Notes under the pieces: model-generated
The model's database searches: none
What the model was told of the DNA's origin: nothing
Seen by the model: only the letters and a program-made list of their open reading frames with translations
Shown: positions 22,121 through 33,600 of the stretch, piece by piece
How positions within the stretch are numbered: the first letter of the stretch is position 1
Layout: each line of letters opens with the position of its first letter
Source of the DNA: Symsagittifera roscoffensis
Taxonomy: Eukaryota; Xenacoelomorpha; Acoela; Convolutidae
DNA length: 64,000 bases
NCBI RefSeq assembly: GCF_963678635.1
Contig: NC_087070.1
Coordinates: forward strand, 52,300,750 to 52,364,749
Direction of reading: 5' to 3'
Position numbers and translations under genes: made by a program

Positions 22121-25100
22121 ATATATCTGGAGCACGGTCAAAATATATCAGAATGCGGTCATGATCAACGCGAGCATGATTAAAATATACCTCAAGAACG
22201 GTTGACAAATACCGATTGTCCGCTGTATATCGGAGTCAAAAACAAACGTTTCTTCGAATAATAACGTATTTGTTAATGCTTTTGACTCAAACTGAAAACC
22301 AGAATATCCATAGGATGAAAAAAAATTAGCTCAGAAACAGTTCATCTCTACAACATTCTGAAATACATTATCTGAAAAGCATAAATTAAAAAGTTTTGTT
22401 TTGGATATCTCATGTTATTTGAAATTCGAAACATGCACGAGTTTCGTCGAGACGGTCGGAACATATCTCGCTCGGGTCGAAATATGTAGAGCATATTTTT
22501 TTTCGGTCGCGCTCATTCGAATTATATTTTGCAAGGGTCAAGCACAGTCGAGCACACTTTTTTTCGGTCGACCACGGTCGAAAAATGCCTACAATTTGGT
22601 CGTGATGGTCGAAAGATTCCAAAATTTGGTAACTTTCAAAAGTGAGCACTTCGACCCGGTTAATAAAAAGGCTAATTTGATCTGCCTGTTTTTGCACTGA
22701 TGGGTAGTGATAGAAAACAACAATCAGTTTTGTAAGTGAATTAAAGGCAAGATTATCAGCTTAGTGTCATCATCATGCAGATTTTTAAACATACTCAAGG
22801 ATTTAAGAACAGAATTTGCTTTGAAATAATAATTGGATGCAAATCAGTTATTAGCTTTTTCGCAGTTCATTCATAGCAGGTCTATAATAATTGATTAACT
22901 TGCTGCTTTTTGATGTAATCGCAGTCGCATGCGATAAACTTGCTTAACTTCTTAAACTGGTAAGCTGCTAGAATCGTGTATTTGTATTTTTTGTAGTTGA
23001 TTGATCAAACAGATATCACATATAGTTGTTAAGTTAAGACAAAGTTCGATTAATTTTTCAGCTTTTCAACTTTTTAACTGTGGGGTGCTTTTTAAACTTC
23101 GCGGCTATTGTAAGCTTGCAAAATTTATCAAAAATCATGCTGTTTAAAAATATGATAGTGTATTATTTTCGTTCTAACTTTGATTTCGCACCTTCATCTT
23201 TGTGCCAGTCTGCATTGTAGTAATTTTAAGAAACTTCTGAACACTTGTATCCGCTCTCAGACATATAATTATTTATAAATTTAGTTGTTTATGCTTTTCT
23301 GTTTCTAGAGTTTGTTAAAAAGTACTGAGAAAGATCAGAGTGGGCGTATAATTGTTGGTTACTTCTCTGGACTTTCGTTTAGTTACGCAGAAGTGAAACT
23401 AAGAAAATAATTAGAGATTCAGATAATTTAACACCTTAAAATATGGTAAGTCAGTTCTTATGAATTTTTTTTTCACGATAAAATTAAGACAGAGGCCTCT
23501 CGGAATGGTTTGTATTCTTTGAAACATTTTAGTGGCCATAATTGATTTGGTTTTAAGATTTTTTCCTATTTCTGTGTGAGACATAACATGTTTTCACTAA
23601 CTCAGATACTGTTTCAGAATTTCAGTGCATTCTAAAAGTTAGAGGTAAAGCTACCTTTAATGACTAAAGGTAACGCGGGTCGACCTCCATAGACCAACAT
23701 CGCTAACCATACAATTACATAAAAAGTATATGAAAAAAAAATGTTACCAGTAGAAGTTTCATACTTTTTGCTAAAGTAAAATCAACGAACTTTCAAAATT
23801 TTTCTTGACGTAGTCCTTTTTTGTATGGAATGTTTATGTATGGTTTATTCAATGCCTGATTTGAAAATGATCATTTTTGAAAAATTTTGTCTTAACTTAA
23901 AAGTTTGAATTTTTTATTATATCATTTTTATATGTGTAAAGCAACTCTAAGACAATTCGGGTAATTTCCAATGCATTATAAATGCAAGACAATCAAACTT
24001 TTTTGACTCTAGTTTTTAGTAAACCATTGATTTTGTCCCTTGTATTTGGCGACGAACACATCCGAAAAACTTTGAGAAAAATTGAATAAAATGAAAAAAA
24101 ATTTGGTTTATGGAAAAATGCTAGCCATACAGATTGTATTTAAGAAAAATCACTTATCATAGACCTTTCGCAAATTTTTGTGCTAATAAAATTGCATGAT
24201 AAGTTTATTATTCAGCATTTTTCAATATATGAAATTTGTTTAATTAGGACTTTTGGTCAACACGGGGATTTATGAAAAAAGGATGCCTTAAATTAATTCT
24301 ATCTAAAAAAAACAGTTGACGTAAGCTGTATCTTCAAAAGTTAAGGTAACTTACGTTAGAATTAAAATTCATGAAAAATACTCATCTAACTGAGAGGAGT
24401 GTTTTGAACCAATTTAAATAGAATATTAGGTGGTATTAGACATTTATGCGTCGTATGAGGAGTTTTTTTTGAACCTGAAAAAAATTCATTACGAGGCCAA
24501 ACTGTGCTCCCTTTGTTCTTCTTTTGTTCTTTCATTTCCTTTGATTGTTGCGACAAAATTTCAGCATGTTTAAAGACTTGTCTCTGGAATCCAGGAACCT
24601 GCAGACACAAAATTGTGCGCCTATCCAGAAGATGTTGAAAATTGTAGAGCAAACTTAGATGAATCAATTGGTAAACTCTGTGATTTTGTCAACAACAGGC
24701 ACATTTTGAGCAAGTCGGCATTTTAAATGCCCGTTCTATTCAAAATTCCAAAAGCCCTTTCTATTTTTAGTGATAAAACTATCAGCTCCGGTTAGTTTTT
24801 TTTCTTTCATTTATTCGCTTTTGCTGTACTGGTTATAAAAAGCTCAAGTTACACAAGATCGATTTATACTGCGTCGTTTGATAGTGAAATCACTTTTCAA
24901 TGCGCTTAAGCTTAGTTGAATTGAATTTTCAACATTCAAATTGTCTGATAGCTCGAAATATTCCCACACAAGTTTTTTTGGCTCAACTGATGTCTGCTTG
25001 CTGAAGTCTTAGCTTATTTTTTGCTGTTGATACTTTGTTTTCATGCTCATTCCACACTGTCACTTGCATTAATAAGCAAGTTTGCCTCAACATTGTCTCA

Positions 25101-25650
25101 TTTTCTGTCAATAGGCTTCTCCTTTTCTATCAATATGTTATCTTCTTGTTTTTTCGTAGGTGAAGAGAAGTTCCGCTAGACCTCTGTTTATAAAACAAAA
25201 CAAAAATTCTCAGCCAACAAATTTTAGTTAAATTTGGTTCAAACTGGGGTTCAAACTCTTTTAAAGCACAAGCTTATCAAAACGTTTTACATGTTTTGCG
25301 AGCCTAAACACTTTATTTTTAGAAGCCTCAAGAATCTTTTCCTCTAAAATCCTAGCTTTTCAAAATAATACATTGAAATGATTAAACGTATAGTTGAACC
25401 TCAAAACTCAATCTGATTTTACTTATATTTGGTTCTTTACATTTTTTTACTCTACCAAAGTATTTCATTAAAAAACTGAAATCTGTTAACTTCGCCTCTA
25501 ATACCTTCGTAGACTATTTTCAGTTTTAAAAAAAAACTGATTATGCGGTAATTGTGCGGGAGTCTGCATCCCATAGTATTCTCAAGTTGCTTTTTGTACA
25601 AGAAGATTGGGTACTCAAGGTGTGCTTATTTAAACTGAGTTTTATTGTGA
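21820..25650 (+). repeat. 3.8-kb segmental duplication, copy 1
   Basis: Nearly identical to 35028-38859 in the same orientation. By eye I noticed one substitution (24922) and a one-base poly-A difference. The left edge is inside an R1 copy; the right edge is at TTTTATTGTGA, after which the two copies differ. It is AT-rich, and no ORF with a recognised domain lies within it. Confidence 0.9.
22120..22640. repeat. Degenerate GGTCGA-rich array
   Basis: Short motifs of the type GCACGGTCGAAAAAT recur irregularly (GAGCACGGTCAAAATATATC, CGGTCGGAACATATCTCG, TTTTTTCGGTCGACCACGGT). They keep frames open on both strands by composition. Present again at 35328-35848. Confidence 0.4.
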
Positions 25651-27226
25651 AAATTAATTTGGTTGACCTAAAAAAAGGTCGTCAAAATTTTGAGGGATAA
25701 TACGCCCCTTCCCTAAATCGACTTTTGAATCGCACTAACTGATGGCGCAAGCAAGCAGGTTTACTACGGGCTGATCGATGTCTGTGTTAATGGCATCATT
25801 AACTAATTGCTTATTACATCTAAAATATGTTCCTTTTCATTCTCGGCTATTATAGTTTCTGTTTAATATATACAGCATTACTAAGCCTTGCAAGTGCGCC
25901 TGTCTTTCTTTTTACGCGCTCGTCATCTATATTCTTAGGTTAGCAAAGCTTGAACTCGTGAAAATTTTTTTTTTTCAAAATTTAATTCTAAAATTTTGCT
26001 CCCCCTCTAGCCGCACTCTGTAGCAAAAGCACAATTACTTGCTCTGAAATCCAAAAAAACTATTTTCTCCTGAGATTTTTTCTCTCAATTTGCAGGTCAT
26101 CATTAATAGTCCCCACTGAACAAAAAAGAGATTGAAAGCAATTTTATTATGAAAAAAGTATGTAGACAAAATTGAGATCGATTTTATTTTTAAAAAGTGT
26201 GCAGATTGAATAATAATATATAATTGGATTAATTTTAAATTGAATTAGATTGATGTGAAATTGACGCTAAAAAAGTCAGCCAAATCGGTTTAAAATTGTT
26301 TCAAATTCATCGTTTTTAAAAACAAAATCTGCGTTACATTAATGATTTTCTGCAATTTCATTGAATTTTTTTGACCTCAAATTCTGATTTACAATAATCA
26401 TTTTCTAGACTGGTTACAAAGGTGTTTTCTCAAAATCTGACTTTTAGTGATGTTTTTCTTTGATTTTATAGCATTTTTTCGCTCTCAAATTTTGATTTGC
26501 AATGGCCATTTTTTACTTTTCTTACATAAGTTTATGCTCAAAAACTGACTTTTTGGACGTTTTTCTCTGATTTCACAGCAAATTTTGAGCAAAAAATCTG
26601 ATTTATACCGACCATTTTCTTGATTTTTTACAACATCTGGTTTTTGCTCAACATCTGGCTTACATTGATGTTTTCTACAACTTCTTTGCATTTTGAGCGC
26701 AAATTTCGATTAATATTGACCGTTTCCTTAACACGTTGCATAAGTTTTTTGTAATCAAAATCTGGTTTAGTTATTTTTCTGTGATTTAATTGCTTATTTT
26801 TTTTAGCTCAAAATCCGATTGTTTTTAACTGTTTTTTTTTTCATTTTTAAACATCTGACAACTTTGTTTTTATTAAACATCGAGAATACAACATAATGAT
26901 TATTTTGAATACTTTCTTTTTTGCAACTTTATTGAACAAAAATTGGTTTTCATTGCTTTGAAACGGAAATTTTAGTCACTACAATGGATCTGCTAAAGGT
27001 TAATTTAAACTGGATTTAAATGAAGCTTAGAAGATTTCGATGAATTTAAAAAGGATTTGGATGGGTTTTGGAGAACAAAAAAAAATCAACCAAACCGCTT
27101 TAATTTAATTTATGGATGTTTGAAGTTATCTATTTATTTCAAAAAAGATCAACTTAAATCGATGCAAATTCCATTTCAGTTTCTAAAATTTCCATGATTA
27201 AATGATTTGGATTGATTTTAAATCAA
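25651..27226. other. Intergenic with a degenerate minisatellite
   Basis: Between about 26280 and 26880 a loose unit recurs (TTTGCTCAAAATCTGATTTA, then TTTTCTGATTTC and GCATTTTT), with a period of roughly 65-75 bases and strong divergence. The rest is AT-rich without a supported gene. Confidence 0.4.
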
Positions 27227-27347
27227 AACAAGACTGCTCGTAACAGGGCGAAGCCCTGAATGTTCCGACTGCATTTAAGGTTTATGGAGCAGTAATAACA
27301 TAAACAACATAAAAAAATTAAACGAAATAAAATGAAATGAACATTTT
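27227..27347 (-). repeat. R1 repeat, right-end fragment interrupted by the BEL element
   Basis: Starts AACAAGACTGCTCGTAACAG and runs to ATGAACATTTT. The rest of this copy resumes at 34169. A 52-bp stretch (27296-27347) is present again at 34169-34220. Confidence 0.7.
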
Positions 27348-27391
27348 GGATAGCCGCCATCGCCTAATCCGATTGTTTCTCCGTTTTTATC
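27344..27391 (+). repeat. Displaced 48-bp integrase fragment
   Basis: TTTTGGATAGCCGCCATCGC onward is identical to 31690-31737 in the integrase zinc-domain region. Here it continues CACATTAAGCATGAACATC, which in the integrase frame reads YHIKHEHQSVDYLR. That looks like the missing zinc-binding histidines. The copy at 31690 instead jumps to another part of integrase. Confidence 0.65.
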
Positions 27392-27400
27392 ACATTAAGC

Positions 27401-29056
27401 ATGAACATCAGTCAGTCGACTACCTTCGTCCCTCATACATCAAATACAAGTGTCAGCTTGCCAAATCCAAAGTTAAACAGTACGTATGAGCCACAGGAAC
27501 AGCTACCTTTGACCAACCTATACAACTACAACCCTTTGATGCAGAGTAGTTTTCATCATTCTAATATCCCGACGAGCTCAATGCCCATTGCTCAACAAAC
27601 CTTTTTCCCAAGTAATTCCGCAAATTTTGTGTACCAACCGCTTTTACCAACTAACGTTGGTCCTCTCAATCCTCCAACAGTCACCTTCTCCCCTAACTCA
27701 TATTATGTCACACAGCCATCGAATGTTCAACCGTTCTCTAGCGGAGGAACAACTTTTTATGTCGGTGATCCTAAAGCTTTAGACGCCGCAATCTATTCAA
27801 AACCGCTGATGGCGCCTTATACAAATGAGAACAAACAATATGGCCCATTTACGTCCTCGAACAGTAAACCAATCACAAATCAAGATCTAGCTGAAATCTT
27901 GACACTGAGCCAAAAAGGTCCCTTGCCTGAATGGAAATTGTCTTCTTTCGACGGAAATCCATTGCAGTGGCCTGAATGGTTTGGTCAGTTCAAAAGTGCA
28001 ATCGATGCAAAAGTTTTAAGTGATGATGTCAAATTGACATATCTCAAAACTCTCGTTTCAGGCAAAGCGAAGAATGCAATTGCCGAATTCGCTTACAGTG
28101 GAGTATTCTACAAGGACGCTTTGAAAACTCTAGAGAGGAAATTTGGACAACCACAGACAATTGTGGCAGCTCATCTTGAAAAACTTTCGAATTTTCCACC
28201 TCTCAAAATGCACAATTCAGAAAGCATTATCAGTTTCGCTTCCTGTATATCCAGTCTTGTCGCAGTTTTAAAATCGTTAGGATATGAGTATGACTTGAAG
28301 AGTACATCCGTTTTGAATCAAGTTATTTCAAAATTGCCTCCAAATATGAAAGAGTCATGGTCTCTCCACTCTGTAAAGAAATGTTTGGGACAGCCAACCG
28401 TTTTAGACTTTAATGATTGGCTCCGCGACAAGGCTGAGGCACATGAACTTATGCGTGTGAGTCAGAATAAGTCACGACCTGAGGAGACTCCAAAGACTGG
28501 TTTCCATAAACCACCTACAAAAGTTTTTGCCGCTGCTTCAAAAGTTGAAAAACCAATTTATGCTCCGTGCCTCCAGTGCAATGGTAAACACCCACTCTGG
28601 AGTTGTTCTGTGTTTAAGGAAAAGACCCCAACTCAACGAGCTCAATTCTCCGCACAAAATAGGTTGTGTTTTGCTTGCATTCAACCTGACCACATGTTCC
28701 GAAAATGCCCTAAAGCCCGCAAATGCACTAAGCCTGGTTGTGAAAGCACCCATAATGTCTTGTTACATGGTGCTGAGAAAGTTTTCAGCGTAAGGTCTGC
28801 AAACAAAGAGTTAAACAATAGCAATAATGCAAGCCATTCGAATTCAAACAGTACCGCCCCGCCGAACCGGAATAAGCCGCAAACTTCGTCATCGAACGGA
28901 GCCGGTTTGTCGTCTTACAAGAAACTAACGGGACTCCTTCCTGTGCTTCAATTGGAAATAAGTTCACACACAGATGTGACCACTGCTCTTGTAATGTGCG
29001 ACTCCTGTTGTACCCACTCATGGGTCTCGGCGGGCCTAGCACAGCGTTTAAATTAA
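27401..29056 (+). pseudogene. BEL/Pao gag and protease
   Basis: A 551-codon frame. Residues ~175-330 match the BEL/Pao gag type (FDGNPLQWPEWFGQFKSAID, LKTLVSGKAKNAIAEF, LERKFGQPQTIVAAHL). Cys/His motifs follow at ~390-455 (CLQCNGKHPLWSC, CFACIQPDHMFRKC, CTKPGC). A protease-like LVMCDSCCTHSWV lies near residue 532, with the aspartate of the BEL aspartic protease. The TAA at 29054 is in frame with the following pol, so it looks like one point nonsense change in a single gag-pol. The first residues (MNISQSTTF) overlap the displaced integrase fragment, so the real gag start is uncertain. Confidence 0.75.
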
Positions 29057-30346
29057 ACTGGCCAACAGCTAGATATTCTGGTAAACAGCTTCAATTCGAC
29101 GGAATCCGTTCCCACGCAACAATTCGAAGTGAATGTTTTTGCCAAATTCGACCACCATGAATACTCGTTTAGGGTTACGCCGTTTGTGAAAGACAGTTTG
29201 AGCGTTGGTTCCGAAACCATTGACGTTACCATTCTCCAAGACAGGTTTCCACATCTACAGCCAATTAAACCTATTGTCTACAACTATTCCGACGTTGAGA
29301 TGATATTAGGGCAGGATGTCTTTCATGCAATCAAGCCTCTCGAATACTTCCAAGGACGAAATCAAAACACTCCTGTCGCTGTCCGTATGCCCATTGGCTG
29401 GGTTCTCAGTGGCCCACTTCCATCACCAATTGGTGTTCGAGCCACCACTTTCAAGTGCAATGTTGAAGACGTAGCACTTGCTGACCAAGTGAAGAAATGG
29501 TACGAGCTAGAGTCGTATGGCACGTTTAAACAAGCTGATCCCCGTTCCTCAGCTGATAAACGTGCACAAAAAATTCTTGACTCTACCACGATTCATGATG
29601 GCAGTCGTTATATTGTCGGAATGCTCTGGGCTGCTGACAATATTTATCTTCCCGATAACTTTTACGCTTCGTTAACCCAGCTTAAGTCTCTTGAAAAGCG
29701 TCTAGAGAAAGATTTAAACCTGAAAACTCAATACGCATCAGATATCCGAAGTGATGTCGAGAAGGGTTACGTGGTCCCGGTTAGCCCCCACGACTCAAAA
29801 AACCGTTCAGATCGAGAATGGTACGTACCGCACCACCCAGTTTTAAATCCGAACAAACCCGGCAAAGTTCGGCGCGTTTTAAACGGTGCTTCTAGGTTTC
29901 ACGGCAATTCACTGAATAACTCCCTTCTAGTCGGCCCCGATCTGCTTCAGAACCTTTTATTCGTTTTAATGCGCTTCCGAGAGCACAAATACGCAATTTC
30001 CGCAGATATCGAAGGCATGTTTATGCAGGTCGGCCTACTAGAAAACGATCAACTTTCCTTGCGTTTTTTGTGGCGGGAGGACCCCACATCAGATGTGAGT
30101 GTATTTCAATATACAAGGCATATATTTGGAGCGAAAGATTCTCCGACATTCGCTAACTATGCTCTTCGCCGAACAGCCGTCGATAACCAAGATCGTTACC
30201 CCGATGCCGCTTGCGCCGTGCTTAACAACTTTTACATGGATGACTACCTTGGGTCTGTGAAAAACCCAGAAACTGCTTTAAGGTTAAGTCGCAGTTTAGT
30301 TGAACTGCTTAAGTTGGGTGGGTTTAATCTTACCAAAATTTATTAG
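29057..30346 (+). pseudogene. BEL/Pao protease C-terminus and reverse transcriptase
   Basis: Continues the gag frame beyond the TAA (TGQQLDILVNSFNSTE; first ATG at 29129). RT blocks: RVLNGASRFHGNSLNNSLL, YAISADIEGMFMQVGL, HIFGAKDSPTFANYAL and the catalytic YMDDYLGS, all typical of BEL/Pao. The frame is lost near 30340 by an indel, and the protein continues in the frame of 30300-31334. Confidence 0.8.
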
Positions 30347-31334
30347 CAACGTTCCCAGTTTGTCTTCGAAACTAAATCCCCCTAAGACCAGCGCTAACAA
30401 CAGTAAGGAAATTATTACCGCTGCGATTAATCCGGAAACCGCATCGCATGTTCTCGGTCTCAAATGGGACCACGTCACCGATACGTTGGTTGTGAGCAGA
30501 GTAGTCAACCGCGAACTCAAAGACTCTGTTACGCAGCGATCGGTCCTTAGTTTTGTGTCCTCCGTGTTCGACCCCATAGGTCTTGTCGCCCCATATACCG
30601 TACGCGCACGTTTGTTATTGAAAGATTCCTGGATATTGAGTGGCCAACAGTGGGACGACCCACTGCCAATTGAGTTGTGCCGCAGATTCACTGAATGGCA
30701 CTCTGGCTTGCCAGTTTTAGGGCAGCTCAAAATACCTCGTTGCTATTTTGACTTCTCAGTAGATGAGGTTGAGCTGCACATGTTCGGTGATAGCTCATTG
30801 GACGTTTTCTGTTCTGTAGCATTCCTTCGGGCTCAGAAAAACGCCTGTTCCAAATGTCAACTAGCGTTTGTTTTCGGTAAAGCAAGAGTAGCCCCGATGA
30901 AGATGCTTTCAATTCCGAAGTTGGAACTTCAGGCTGCACTTCTTGCCAGTCGCCTGAAGGATGATATCGAGAAAGCTCTGACACTGAGTATTTCCAAAGT
31001 GTTCATGTGGAATGACAGCACAACAGTCCTTCAGTGGTTGAACTCGACTAGCAAACAGCCCGTGTTTGTAGCCAATCGAGTAGCCGAGATTCTGGAGTCA
31101 ACATCAATTGACCAATGGTTCCATGTTTTGAGTGGAGACAACCCCGCTGACACCGGAACTAGAGGTATTACTGCTGACTCCCTCAAGCAAAGCAGTTGGG
31201 TAAACGGCCCTTCCTTTTTGAAAACTTCTGATTGGCCTTTCAATCCAAATAGGGAAGTTACTGACAAAATTCGCCTGGATGGTCCGGTCTACGATCTAAA
31301 CGAGGGCTTAGATGTCTCTTCCAATTTTCTGTAA
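30300..31334 (+). pseudogene. BEL/Pao RT connection and RNase H
   Basis: VLGLKWDHVTDTL, SVFDPIGLVAPYTVRARLLL and LPIELCRRFTEWHSGLPVL are hallmarks of the Pao pol region after RT. The RNase H part follows (LHMFGDSSLDVFCSVAFLR, LSIPKLELQAALLASRL, MWNDSTTVLQWL, DNPADTGTRG), with its acidic residues. The TAA at 31332 is in frame with the integrase start, a second apparent point nonsense change. Confidence 0.75.
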
Positions 31335-31748
31335 ACTGCAGTTTCGACTGACTTTGCCTTCCCTTGGGAAGAGTATAGCTCGTTCTCCAAGATAAAGCGA
31401 CTGGTCGCATATATGTTGAGACTCTCACCTAAGCATAGACATTTCAGATCACCAGATAAGGCCATAATTAATCCAGCAGAACTTGTTATTTCAGAGGAAA
31501 AACTTTTGCAACTTTCGCAGTTAGAGTCATTCCCAGCTGAAAGTAAACAATTAGCAGCTGGAAAATATGTGAAAACGTCGAGCCGTATAACATCGTATTC
31601 GCCTTTTATCGGGCCGAACGGTTTAATTAGATCTACCGGCCGTATCCAACGCCTCTCTGCAACCGCATTCGAAACTCGCCATCCAATAATTTTGGATAGC
31701 CGCCATCGCCTAATCCGATTGTTTCTCCGTTTTTATTTACTTGCTTAA
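31335..31748 (+). pseudogene. BEL/Pao integrase N-terminal part, truncated
   Basis: In frame with the preceding segment (first ATG 31413). FIGPNGLIRSTGRIQRL and RHPIILDSRHRLIRLFL lead to the zinc-binding domain, but the sequence breaks off at RFY and the zinc ligands are lost at a junction near 31737-31745. Confidence 0.65.
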
Positions 31749-32568
31749 CCACTCGAGCAATTCTCATTGAGTTGGTTCCATCCATGGACACAACTCATGT
31801 GTGATGGCTATCGAGCGCTTTATTTCTAGGCGAGGAACACCCTCAATAATTTGGTCGGACAACGGAACAAACTTTGTAGGAGCCGAAAAAGAGCTTCTTC
31901 TGTGCAACAAAAATTGGAACCCAGAAGCTCCACTGTCGCTCGTACACAAAGGCATTAAGTGGAAGTATAATCCGCCAAGTGCACCACATCAAGGTGGAGC
32001 ATGGGAGCGAATGGTGCGCAGTTGTAAGCGTGTGTTTTATGCAATCTTGGGGTCAAGAAAGTTGACTGAAGAGATTTTGAACACAACCATGTGCCTAGTT
32101 GAAGATTCACTAAACGCCCGTCCACTCACTCCCGTTTCTGACGACCCCGATAGTCTTGAGGCTTTGACGCCGAATCATTTCCTCTTAGGTCAGCACAGTC
32201 TAACGTTTCCGTCTCTAAGGTCGAGTGAAAACTATTCTCACTCTAAGCGCTATGCCCGTGCGCAGTCGTACGCAAACGCAAGTTGGCAGCGATGGTTAAG
32301 TGAGTACGTCCTTACACTCAATAAAAGAGTTAAGTGGCATGCTCCTCCCGAATACTCTTTGAAAACGGGAGATATGTTGTGGTTAGTTGAATCCACTAGC
32401 CCTAGGGGCCACTACCCACTAGCACGCATAACGTCGTTAAACTACGGCAAAGACAACACCGCCCGTTCCGCAAACCTAAGGACCGTTTCCGGAAACTACA
32501 CTCGTCCGCTCGTTAAGCTCGTTCCGGTTCTCGCTCCTTCGGGCGTGGAGGATGTTAATGCTACATAG
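31745..32568 (+). pseudogene. BEL/Pao integrase core (partial) and C-terminus
   Basis: Starts mid-core (TRAILIELVPSMDTTHV), hits a TGA at about 31800, then reads MAIERFISRRGTPSIIWSDNGTNFVGAEKE. This includes the second catalytic Asp, and WERMVRS contains the Glu. The segment with the first catalytic Asp is deleted. The C-terminal domain (HAPPEYSLKTGDMLWLVE, GHYPLARITSL) is complete and ends just inside the LTR. Confidence 0.75.
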
Positions 32569-33003
32569 CATTAAAGTATGAAAGTATAGTATAAAGCCAG
32601 TATAGTTGCTTATCAATATCAGCTATATAGCTCAGCGTATACATAGTGTGTTCCGGGGAGTTCGGCGTGGGTTCGATTCTCACCTAAGTCGTTTCATTTG
32701 AGAATCCTATTTGAGCCGAACCTGACAGAACATAAAATGCTAATATTTTAATCGGTTCAAAATTGGTTTGCACTTGAGTTTCTGTTAATTAAACTGCGTG
32801 AACTAAGTATGAACTCATTGTGAAAAAACACATAAATCACACAAATCAGGGCATGAACAAGCCCACTTTTTAACTTGATACGTGTAATGTTGTTGCTAAT
32901 TCCGTGCAATAAAAAATTACTAAAATTCGCCGTTTATTGATTCTCTTGAATTAAACCGATTCTGTTTCCTGTTTTTATAAGTTATAAAAAAGGCCAGAAT
33001 ATT
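32553..33003 (+). repeat. BEL LTR, plus orientation (right arm inverted at 33723-34173)
   Basis: Starts TGTTAATGCTACATAGCATT at the end of the integrase frame and runs about 451 bp to GGCCAGAATATTT. The same sequence, reversed, forms 33723-34173. The pol stop codon lies in the first bases of the LTR. The end is not the usual CA. Confidence 0.75.
32622..32692 (+). other. tRNA-like segment within the BEL LTR
   Basis: TATAGCTCAGCG resembles a Pol III A box. GTGGGTTCGATTCTCAC, about 40 bases on, is a good T-arm with B box (five-base stem, seven-base loop). The anticodon stem is only partly paired and no acceptor stem forms, so this is not a functional tRNA. The mirror copy is at 34034-34104. Confidence 0.5.
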
Positions 33004-33386
33004 TTGTGAGATAATCCTGGGGTAATAGGGTACTGGGTATGAACTAGGATTAGGTATCTAGTACGGTCTAAATTGGTTTGCAATTAACAACATCGTATGT
33101 AATTTTATAGCACTGATAATCAAAAAAGTAGTTTTTTTTTGGTTAAAAAACTAGCACAAATTAGAGTCTAAAAGTTAGTTGAAAGCACAGGTTCGATCTT
33201 ACAAGTTTTTTGCAGGTTGTTCACCTGGCCTGAGTCCAAAAGTACACGAAGATTCCACAGAAAAACCACTTTCCGCCTTGTGTGATGTCGGCCTTCTGGC
33301 TTGTCGGCTTTGTTTTGACTTGTGGTGCTTTCCCCGTTTTTGGCTTGAGGCCACACGAAATTGTGGAGGGCTCCTTGATTTGGAGA

Positions 33387-33600
33387 ATGAGGTCGCTCAA
33401 AATTGTGCAGGGGTTGTTCCTTGCTTCCATTTGAGGTCGCACAAAATTGTGCAGGGGTCGTTCCTTGCTTCAATTTGAGGTCGCACAAAATTGTGCAGGG
33501 GTCGTTCCTTGCTTCAATTTGAGGTCGCCTAAAATTGTGTTCGAGCTGGGCCTTCTTTCAAAAATTCAAAAACTGAAGTCACACAAAAGTGCGCAGGGCT
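33387..33600 (-). repeat. 44-bp tandem repeats in the BEL leader
   Basis: The unit GAGGTCGCACAAAATTGTGC + AGGGGTCGTTCCTTGCTTCA recurs with an exact 44-base spacing at 33433, 33477 and 33521. More diverged copies lie on each side to about 33680. Each unit holds a GCACAA-AA-TTGTGC hairpin. Confidence 0.7.

Noticed and set aside
22401-22700. Overlapping ORFs on both strands, repeated at 35609-35908
   Set aside because: Kept open by GGTCGA repeat composition; no domain on either strand, and conservation between copies reflects the recent DNA duplication.
24386-24667. 93-codon minus-strand ORF (contains FQRQVFKHAEILSQQSKEM), also at 37594-37875
   Set aside because: No recognisable domain, no convincing splice or start context; the duplicate is a DNA duplication and gives no evidence of selection.
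29054-29056. Reassigned stop codons as an explanation for in-frame TAA/TGA in the mobile elements
   Set aside because: The CCCH gene ends properly at TGA and the NCS gene at TAA, so both act as stops in this genome.
33387-33600. CRISPR-like array (regular 44-bp repeats)
   Set aside because: Repeats are contiguous without unique spacers, lie in a retroelement leader, and the genome is eukaryotic.
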